Positions 57,387 through 64,000 of a stretch of 64,000 bases of DNA are shown here, piece by piece. Position 1 is the first letter of the stretch; each line of letters opens with the position of its first letter. The notes beneath the pieces were generated by a model that worked only from the letters and a program-made list of their open reading frames with translations, did no database searches and was not told the DNA's origin. The position numbers were made by a program, and so were the translations under genes. Origin of the DNA: Nitratireductor alexandrii (lineage in GTDB: Bacteria; Pseudomonadota; Alphaproteobacteria; Rhizobiales; Rhizobiaceae); contig NZ_RBVY01000004.1 in NCBI RefSeq assembly GCF_004000215.1, positions 332,351-396,350 of the forward strand, read 5' to 3'.

Positions 57387-58125
57387 ACCGTTTCACGTTC
57401 GCCCAGAACGCTTCGATGGTGTTGGTATGGACCTGACCCGAGACGTACTGGCCTTCGGAGTGATTGACGGTGCCGTGGCGATAGCCGTACTCGCCAAGGT
57501 TCCTGAACGCCTTGGCCTCGTCGGTAGCGATGCGCGAACCTTGCCGGACCCATTTCGCGATGGCGGGGAGCACGTCCTTTTCACGGCGTGAGGGAATGAC
57601 GCGGGTGACCGTTTCGCCGCCGCGCTCGGTGATGCCGATCACGATGGCCTTGTCGTCATGGCCGCGCTTGTCCTTGCCGCCGATAAACGCCTTGTCGGCC
57701 TCGACAATGCCGCCGCCCTTGCCGCCGAGGCTGTTGTCGCCATCGACATAGCCCATGTACTGGCGGATCAGGTTGCACATGCGCCAAGCTGTCTTGTACG
57801 TCACGCCGATGGTGCGCTGGACTTCCTTGGCGGACACGCCGTTGCGGGAAGTCGTGAACATGAACATGACGTGGAACCAGTCCCGCAGGGATGTGCGGGT
57901 GTTTTCGAACGGCGTCCCTGCAGTCGGATAGACCTGATAGCCGCAGAAATCGCATTCGTAGCAGCGGCGCGACCTCACGCGATGGAAGTTGGCGAGCCTG
58001 CCGCACTTGGCGCATTCGTGGCGCTTTCCGTAGCGGGTAGCCATCAGATGATCGAGGCACGAATCATCGTCGGGGAACTGTGCGAGGAAATCTTTGAGTG
58101 TCGGGGCTTTGGGTTTCTTGCTCAT
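57232..58125 (-). CDS. IS1595-family transposase (ISXO2-like)
   Basis: A 297-aa DDE transposase. The N-terminal zinc ribbon has CAKC (38-41) and CDFC (58-61); the DDE_Tnp_ISXO2 catalytic domain has Asp144 in VEADKAFIGGK, Asp202 in IATDEAKAF and Glu238 in HTNTIEAFWANVKRSIEGTY, followed by the WEFEFRQN end. The frame is complete without stops or shifts. The start ATG 58125 is only 18 bp inside the right inverted repeat, so its promoter must lie in or near that end. It converges with the passenger genes. Confidence 0.93.
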   Translation of the reverse strand: MSKKPKAPTLKDFLAQFPDDDSCLDHLMATRYGKRHECAKCGRLANFHRVRSRRCYECDFCGYQVYPTAGTPFENTRTSLRDWFHVMFMFTTSRNGVSAKEVQRTIGVTYKTAWRMCNLIRQYMGYVDGDNSLGGKGGGIVEADKAFIGGKDKRGHDDKAIVIGITERGGETVTRVIPSRREKDVLPAIAKWVRQGSRIATDEAKAFRNLGEYGYRHGTVNHSEGQYVSGQVHTNTIEAFWANVKRSIEGTYVSVSKKWLQTYLWEFEFRQNLRKHPHLMLDLLLRSFPRPAPKADA

Positions 58126-58143
58126 GCTCCGAATATAGAGATT

Positions 58144-58173
58144 CTCCCTACATGTTTCAAGGGGATACATCCG
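58144..58173 (-). repeat. Right terminal inverted repeat of the IS1595-type element
   Basis: Inverse copy of 55742-55771 with 26 of 30 identical positions; its outer end reads GATACATCCG. Confidence 0.9.
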
Positions 58174-58193
58174 CACCACAGCGGATGTATTCC
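58174..58193. repeat. Right target duplication followed by an inverted-repeat-like tip
   Basis: CACCACAG (58174-58181) repeats the left duplication. It is followed immediately by CGGATGTATTCC (58182-58193), which resembles the tip of the transposon end (CGGATGTATCCC), so a 17-bp direct repeat (CACCACAGCGGATGTAT) flanks the element. The remainder of the gap to 58333 contains a GGCCCCG/CGGGGCC hairpin at 58211-58236 without T-run, and no gene. Confidence 0.7.
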
Positions 58194-58333
58194 CTCTCCC
58201 ACGGTTTTGCGGCCCCGTCCGAGGGTCGGCGGGGCCGATTCGGCCGGCCCCGTTGCCAGCGCAAATCCCGGCCGGTAATGTCGCCACGCCGGCCGCGCGC
58301 CGGCCCGTCTTTTCTTCCCAGTCCGGCGCCACG

Positions 58334-59304
58334 ATGCCTTCAGCTTCCCGCACAATCCTTGCCGTCGGCGGCGCCCATATCGACCGGCGCGGCCGGGTCG
58401 CAGGCCCGTTCGTGCCCGGCGCCTCCAATCCCGGCACGATGCGCGAGGAGGTCGGCGGCGGCGTCTTCAACGCCGCACGCGTCATGGCCGGCCGCGGCGC
58501 CCGTGTCGCGCTGATGTCGGCGCGCGGCGGGGATGCGGCCGGCGAAGCCGTGGCGGCCGCGATCGCGGCTGCCGGCATCGCGGATCTGTCGGCCGTCTAT
58601 CTCGACCGCACGACGGCCAGCTACACCGCGATCCTCGACGCCGACGGCGACGTGGTCGCCGCGCTCGCCGACATGGCGCTTTACGACGCCGCCTTCGACA
58701 GGCAATTACGCCGCTCGGGCGCACGCGCGGCCGTGGCGGACGCCGACGCGGTTTTGTGCGACGCCAACCTTTCGACCGCCGCGCTCGACCGGCTCGCCGG
58801 CCTTGCCGGCGCCAGCCCGCTTTACGCGATCGCGATCTCGCCGGCCAAGGTCGGCCGCCTGGCCCCGGTCGCCGACCGGCTGGCCGGCCTGTTCATGAAC
58901 CGGCGCGAGGCGGCGGCGCTGACGGCGACGGCGGCGACCGCGCCGCCGCAGGCGCTGGTCGCGGCCCTGCGCGCGGCCGGCCTTGCACGCGCGGTGGTGA
59001 CGGCCGGCGGCGGCGAACTCATCGCCTTCGACGACGAGGCGTTCTACCGCCTGACGCCGCCGCCGCCGCGCCGGATTGCCGACGTCACCGGCGCCGGCGA
59101 CGCCCTTGCCGGCACGATGGTCGAGAGCCTGACGGCGAAACTTCCGTTCGCCGAGGCCTTGCGCCGGGGCGTTGCCGCGGCCGTGCTGTGCCTGGAAAGT
59201 GCCGCTGCGATTGCCGATCACGACGACCAAACCTTCGCACAGACGCTGGCGCGCGTGCCGGCGCCCGCTTTCCTTCCCCTCCCGCAAGACAGAACGGTTT
59301 GCCC

Positions 59305-59308
<4 letters not shown>
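58334..59308 (+). CDS. psuK: PfkB-family pseudouridine kinase (PsuK-like)
   Basis: A 324-aa ribokinase-like sugar kinase: N-terminal ILAVGGAHIDRRGRVAGPF and GGGVFNAARVMAGRGARVAL, with the catalytic PfkB signature DVTGAGDALAGTMVESL, where the Asp is the base. It likely phosphorylates pseudouridine to the 5'-phosphate, because the pseudouridine-5'-phosphate glycosidase gene follows with a 4-bp ATGA overlap. ATG 58334 is chosen for the family start; a longer frame upstream lacks protein character. Confidence 0.85.
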
Positions 59309-60228
<920 letters not shown>

Positions 60229-60234
60229 CCGGCC

Positions 60235-62817
60235 TCACTCGCCGTTTTCCAGCATCTCCTTGACCACGGTCGCCAACTGCTTGAGCGAAAACGGTTTCGG
60301 CAAAAAGCCGAACTTGGCTTCCTCGGGCAGGTTCTTGGCAAACGCGTCCTCGGCATAGCCGGAAACGAAGATGAAACGGATGTCGGGCTGCAGCTTGAGC
60401 AGTTCGCCAAGCAGCGTCGGCCCGTCCATTTCCGGCATCACCACGTCGGACACGACGATGTCGACCTTGCCGTCCAGTTCCTTGAAGATCTCCAGCGCCT
60501 CGAGGCCCGAGGTCGCCTCGTGCACGGTGTAGCCGCGCGAGGTGAGCGCGCGCATGCCGCCCATGCGCACGGCGTCCTCGTCCTCCACCAACAGCACCGT
60601 TGCCGTTCCGGAAAGGTCCTTTTGCGGGACGGCCGCGGCCGGGGCGTCCGCCGTCTTTTCGGCCGCGGCTGCCTCGGCCGTGCCATCCGCGCTGACCTCG
60701 ACATGGCGCGGCAGGAAGATGCGGAACGTCGTGCCGTCTCCCTCCTGCGAATCGCAGAAGATGAAACCGCCGGTCTGCTTGATGATGCCGTAGACCATCG
60801 ACAGGCCGAGCCCGGTGCCCTTGCCGACCTCCTTGGTGGTGAAGAACGGCTCGAAAATCTTCTTCAGCGCGTCGGCGGGAATACCGGTGCCGGTGTCCTC
60901 GACCTCGACGAGCACATAGTCCGCCGGCGCGAGCTCGCGATAGGGCAGCCCCGCGCAGTCCTCGACCGCGCAATTGCGGGTGCGCACCGTCAGTTCGCCG
61001 CCGTCGGGCATGGCGTCGCGGGCGTTGACGGTGAGATTGACGATCACCTGTTCGAACTGGCCGAGATCGACGCGCACCGGCCACAGGTCGCGGCCATGCT
61101 CTATCTTGAGCTTGATCTCGTTGCCGATCAGCCGTGCCAACAGCATGCGCAAATCGGCCAACACGTCGGTCAGGCTCAGCACTTCCGGCCGCAGCGTCTG
61201 GCGCCGCGAAAACGCCAAAAGCTGCCGCACCAGCGAGGCGGCGCGGTTGGCGTTCTGCTTGATGTTCATGATGTCGGGAAAAGACGGGTCCGACGGGCGG
61301 TGATTGGTCAGCAGCAGATCCGAGGCCATGATGATGGCCGTCAGCACGTTGTTGAAATCATGCGCGATACCGCCGGCGAGCTGACCGACCGCCTGCATTT
61401 TCTGGCCCTGGGCCATCTGCGCCTCGAGCGCCTTCTGCTCGGTGGTCTCCACGGCGTAGACGATCGCCGCCTCCTCCGCATCCTCGCCCGCATCGGCCAC
61501 GGCGTTGACGTAAAAGCGCATGTGGCGCTCGTCGTCGCCGGGCAGAACGGTGTCGATGGGGGCGATATCGGCCTGGCGCAGCTTGGCCTTTTCCAGCGCG
61601 GCGGCAAAGGCCGAACGGTCGCGCTCGTGGATGACGGTTTCCAGACGCAGCTTGCGTTCGACCGAGGCGCGGTCGACGACCGATCCGAACAACGACAGGA
61701 AGGGCGCGTTGGTGCGCAGGATGCGGCCCTTGCCGTCGACGCCGGCGATCGCCATCGGGGTGGAGTTGAAGAAACGCGTGAAGCGCACCTCCGAGGCGCG
61801 CAAATCGGCGGTCGCGTCCTCGCCCTTCGCGCGATTGAGCACGATGGTGCGGCTCGCGCCGGGCACGCCGTCGCGACTGGCCATGGTCTTGTGCATGAAA
61901 CGCACCGGCAGCGCCTCGCCGCCGCCCGTCAACAAATCGAGATCGATGACGGCATTACGCACCGAGCCCGGCTCCGCCTTCACCGAGCGGATCAGCGCCA
62001 TGCCGTCGCCGGCGACGATTTCCGGCAAGGTGACGGATCCGGGCGTGAAACTGGCCAGGTCGATGCCCAGCCATTCGGCAAGCGTGGCGTTGACATAGGT
62101 CACGCGGTCGTCAGCGTCGGTGGAAAAGAACCCGGCGGGGGCGTGGTCGAGATGGTCGATCGCCTGCTGGAGGTCGAGAAAGAAGCGTTCCTGTTCGGCA
62201 CGCTCGGCAGAAATATCCTCGATCTGCCAGGACAACAAAGGCTGGCGCTGGGTCGGCGCGGCAAAGCTGCGCGCCCTGGCGCGATACCAGCGCGCACCCG
62301 GCTCCGAGCCCGGCCTTATCGACTGCGACATGCGGAACTCGCCCTCGCCGCTCTGCCCGTCGCGCAGCGCCGAGGCGATGCGTTCCACCACCGGCGCGGC
62401 ATCGGGATTGTCGGACAGCAACCCCTCCACAGAACGCACGTCGGCGGCCGAACTGGCGCCGGTCAGATCGGCATAGGCGCGGTTGGCGTAGCAGACCCGC
62501 CCCTTCAGGTCGCTGACGATAAGCCCTTGCGGCATGGAATCGACATAGGCCTTGGCCAGTTCGTCGCCGCTGGAGCGCGGCGCGATCTGCACGAAGCCGA
62601 TCGCGGTGGCGAACAGATAGCCGATGCCGATCATCGCCAGCACGCCGAGCATGCCGAGCAGAAACGGATCGCCGAAACGGTCGCGCATGAGCACGAACAA
62701 GAAGGCGGCGCAAATCAGGACAACGATGAAGACGACCAGACGGGCAATGGTGCCCGGGCGCGCATTCTGGTCGACGATCGGGTCGGGATAGCCCTTCCCC
62801 CGGCCTTCTCCTGCCAT
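60235..62817 (-). CDS. cckA: Hybrid histidine kinase CckA
   Basis: An 860-aa membrane kinase that controls the CtrA phosphorelay through ChpT. Two transmembrane segments (about 24-44, 51-75), PAS domains (about 85-200, 215-330, 345-460), HisKA with phospho-His486 in [13 protein letters not shown], HATPase_c (N-box [12 protein letters not shown]1 DTGTGIP, G2 GKGTGLGL) and a C-terminal receiver with Asp791 in [12 protein letters not shown]. The order and the HDFNN box are diagnostic of CckA. ATG 62817 ([11 protein letters not shown]) is preferred over an 18-residue longer form. Confidence 0.94.
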   Translation of the reverse strand: MAGEGRGKGYPDPIVDQNARPGTIARLVVFIVVLICAAFLFVLMRDRFGDPFLLGMLGVLAMIGIGYLFATAIGFVQIAPRSSGDELAKAYVDSMPQGLIVSDLKGRVCYANRAYADLTGASSAADVRSVEGLLSDNPDAAPVVERIASALRDGQSGEGEFRMSQSIRPGSEPGARWYRARARSFAAPTQRQPLLSWQIEDISAERAEQERFFLDLQQAIDHLDHAPAGFFSTDADDRVTYVNATLAEWLGIDLASFTPGSVTLPEIVAGDGMALIRSVKAEPGSVRNAVIDLDLLTGGGEALPVRFMHKTMASRDGVPGASRTIVLNRAKGEDATADLRASEVRFTRFFNSTPMAIAGVDGKGRILRTNAPFLSLFGSVVDRASVERKLRLETVIHERDRSAFAAALEKAKLRQADIAPIDTVLPGDDERHMRFYVNAVADAGEDAEEAAIVYAVETTEQKALEAQMAQGQKMQAVGQLAGGIAHDFNNVLTAIIMASDLLLTNHRPSDPSFPDIMNIKQNANRAASLVRQLLAFSRRQTLRPEVLSLTDVLADLRMLLARLIGNEIKLKIEHGRDLWPVRVDLGQFEQVIVNLTVNARDAMPDGGELTVRTRNCAVEDCAGLPYRELAPADYVLVEVEDTGTGIPADALKKIFEPFFTTKEVGKGTGLGLSMVYGIIKQTGGFIFCDSQEGDGTTFRIFLPRHVEVSADGTAEAAAAEKTADAPAAAVPQKDLSGTATVLLVEDEDAVRMGGMRALTSRGYTVHEATSGLEALEIFKELDGKVDIVVSDVVMPEMDGPTLLGELLKLQPDIRFIFVSGYAEDAFAKNLPEEAKFGFLPKPFSLKQLATVVKEMLENGE

Positions 62818-63043
62818 TGCCGCTCCGTCCTGCCCGATTCCTGTCGATTGAACCCGACCGGTATGAATCACATTCTGCGCGCAGGCGAAAGCCCGTCCGC
62901 CCGCTTGCCGGCAAATTCCGGCCTCGCAGGGCGGCTTTGCCCGTCTGCAATGCGGGCGCGGCGTTGCGCGCGGCGCCGAAGTTGGACTGCCGCGTGCCGG
63001 CCCCCCCGCCGGCGGCCGATATCTGCCGCAAACGGCGCCCGAG

Positions 63044-63068
63044 ACGTTTCCATTTACACATGAAACGT
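63044..63068. promoter_or_regulatory. Inverted repeat between cckA and the FliO-like gene
   Basis: ACGTTTC (63044-63050) and GAAACGT (63062-63068) are perfect 7-bp arms with an 11-nt spacer in the 291-bp divergent region, about 40 bp before the FliO-like start. It may be an operator; no known consensus is claimed. Confidence 0.35.
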
Positions 63069-63108
63069 TTTAGTGTTCGCCACCAAAACGCGGGGAAAGG
63101 AAGCGGCA

Positions 63109-63897
63109 ATGACGGCATGGCTGGAAGGGATGATCGGACCTCAATACGCGCCGCTGGTCGGATGGGTCCTGTTGGCCCTCGTCATCATCGTCATCGTGCT
63201 GATCGCCCTGCGCCTTCTGCGCGGCATAACGGCGGGAACCTTCATCGCCGGCGGGCGCAACCGCAAAGCCAGGCTCGCCGTCATGGACGCCACCGCGATC
63301 GACACGCGCCGCCGCCTGGTGCTGGTGCGGCGCGACGACGTGGAACACCTCATCCTGATCGGCGGCACGAGCGACATCGTCGTCGAACAGGATATCCGCA
63401 TGATCCACAAGGCCTCGCGGTCGATCACCGACGAGGCCGAAGCGCCGGCGCGCCAGGCCCCGCCGCAGCAACCGCAGCCGGCGCCGAGCAAGGCAGACGC
63501 GGCCCCGACCCGGCCGTTTTCAAGCTTGCGGAGCCCGGAACGCCCCGCTCCCCCGGCGCGCCCCGCAGCACCGCCGCCTGCCCGACCTGCATCCCCGCCG
63601 CCCGCAGCGCCGGCCGCCAAGCAGGCTCCCGCCTGGCGCCAGCCGGAGCCTGCCGCCGCTCCCAGGCCCCAGCCGGCGCCGGTTCGCCCCGCAACGCCGG
63701 CACCGGCCGCGCCCGTTGCGGCGCCGGCGCCCAAACCGGCACCGGCCCCGCACGACGACAGCGACCTTGACGACGCGCTGCTGCGCGAACTCAACCAGTC
63801 GCTGAGCGCGGACGCGCCGAAAGCACGGGCCAAGGACGGCTCGCTCGACGACGAAATGTCAAAACTGCTCGGCGAGCTTTCACGCGACGACAAATAG
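63109..63897 (+). CDS. FliO-like membrane protein with long Pro/Ala-rich tail
   Basis: A 262-aa protein with a single transmembrane segment at about 16-37 (LVGWVLLALVIIVIVLIALR), then a FliO-domain-like part (RKARLAVMDATAIDTRRRLV, LVRRDDVEHLILIGGTSDIV) and a long Pro/Ala-rich linker ending in an acidic helix (SLDDEMSKLLGELSRDDK). FliO helps assemble the FliP ring of the flagellar export gate, but rhizobia have such proteins next to cckA without other flagellar genes, so a non-flagellar role is possible. ATG 63109 follows GGAAAGGAAG. It is divergent from cckA. Confidence 0.75.
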   Translation: MTAWLEGMIGPQYAPLVGWVLLALVIIVIVLIALRLLRGITAGTFIAGGRNRKARLAVMDATAIDTRRRLVLVRRDDVEHLILIGGTSDIVVEQDIRMIHKASRSITDEAEAPARQAPPQQPQPAPSKADAAPTRPFSSLRSPERPAPPARPAAPPPARPASPPPAAPAAKQAPAWRQPEPAAAPRPQPAPVRPATPAPAAPVAAPAPKPAPAPHDDSDLDDALLRELNQSLSADAPKARAKDGSLDDEMSKLLGELSRDDK

Positions 63898-64000
63898 AGT
63901 TCGCAAACGGCGAGCGCGCGCCGCGGCCGGCCGCTCGAAGCCCGCCCGGCAGACCGTCAAACGAACATGAAAAAAGACGGCCTCGTCAGCCGCCTCATTC
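63898..64000. other. Window end, no feature supported
   Basis: The last 103 bp hold no open gene that could be supported. ATGAAAAAAGACGGCCTC...GCCGCCTCATT at 63967-64000 may be the start of a terminator or the end of a minus-strand gene outside the window. Confidence 0.3.

Larger units (their letters stand above)
55742..58173. mobile_element. IS1595-family (ISXO2-like) transposon with passenger genes
   Basis: A 2432-bp element flanked by 8-bp direct repeats CACCACAG. Its 30-bp inverted ends, 55742-55771 and 58144-58173, match at 26 of 30 positions and begin CGGATGTATCCC. The right part encodes an intact DDE transposase reading leftwards (57232-58125); the left part carries passenger genes: a 69-aa protein on the minus strand, a membrane protein overlapping an ImmA/IrrE-like peptidase on the plus strand, and possibly a small third ORF. 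The passenger stretch (56100-57200) is visibly AT-richer than the surrounding chromosome, indicating transfer. Members of the IS1595 family are known to carry passenger genes. All genes are intact, so recent arrival is likely. Confidence 0.92.

Noticed and set aside
58211-58236. GGCCCCG...CGGGGCC hairpin right of the transposon as a terminator
   Set aside because: No T-run on either strand and a 12-nt loop; more likely a chance structure in GC-rich DNA.
63967-64000. Terminator at the window end
   Set aside because: The stem is only about 4 bp as seen and the sequence is cut off by the window.

Overview
This 64 kb window is a GC-rich, densely coded chromosomal segment from an alphaproteobacterium, most likely of the Hyphomicrobiales (Rhizobiales). 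The evidence is the gene set and its order: phosphatidylcholine synthase Pcs, the cell-cycle kinase CckA, a zeta-type F1-ATPase inhibitor (DUF1476), IalB, DUF1127 and DUF3008 proteins, a eukaryotic-type NADP isocitrate dehydrogenase, and the rhizobial-like run purC-purS-purQ ... purL-bolA-grxD ... ttcA-rpsD ... murI ... icd-alaS-recA ... cckA. No rRNA, tRNA or CRISPR array was recognised. Species cannot be fixed from the sequence alone.

Layout. 1-6.8 kb is an accessory-metabolism block: the 3' end of an AraC regulator, an ArsR-SRPBCC pair, a LysR regulator divergent from an MttB-like methyltransferase plus a GcvT-like protein, and a glutathione transferase. 6.8-12.7 kb holds an L,D-transpeptidase, a small cysteine-rich secreted protein and a complete BMP-type (nucleoside) ABC importer. 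12.8-16.1 kb is a tightly overlapping operon DUF2182-DUF1326-pcs-qor. 16.2-22.3 kb has a UbiH-like monooxygenase, an AEC transporter, hspQ, ialB, a YejA-like binding protein and a FrnE-like thioredoxin-fold protein. 22.3-31.9 kb has mfd, sdhE, recG, DUF502, glmS and an HpcH-type aldolase. 32-44.2 kb has the purine genes interrupted by a secreted hydrolase, an FMO, a lipoprotein, a DUF1127 protein and a MocR regulator, then bolA, grxD, an MFS pump and ttcA. 44.3-55.6 kb has rpsD, an SH3 protein, murI, an rRNA/tRNA methyltransferase, icd, a GST, alaS and recA. 58.3-63.9 kb has psuK-psuG, cckA and a FliO-like protein.

The clear accessory island is 55742-58173, between recA and psuK. It is an IS1595-family (ISXO2-like) transposon with 30-bp inverted ends (26/30 matching) and a perfect 8-bp target duplication (CACCACAG). 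Besides the transposase it carries passenger genes of visibly lower GC: a divergent 69-aa helical protein, a membrane-anchored protein overlapping an ImmA/IrrE-type zinc peptidase (HELAH), and possibly a third, translationally coupled small ORF lying antisense to the transposase end. This passenger module is the best candidate for an undescribed system; its function (stress switch, toxin-antitoxin or defence) is inference only.

Other second-look items are a long structured leader in front of rpsD, a LexA-like box at recA, a palindrome over the putative promoter of the MocR gene with a possibly leaderless start, and an MttB-GcvT pair with no corrinoid protein nearby.
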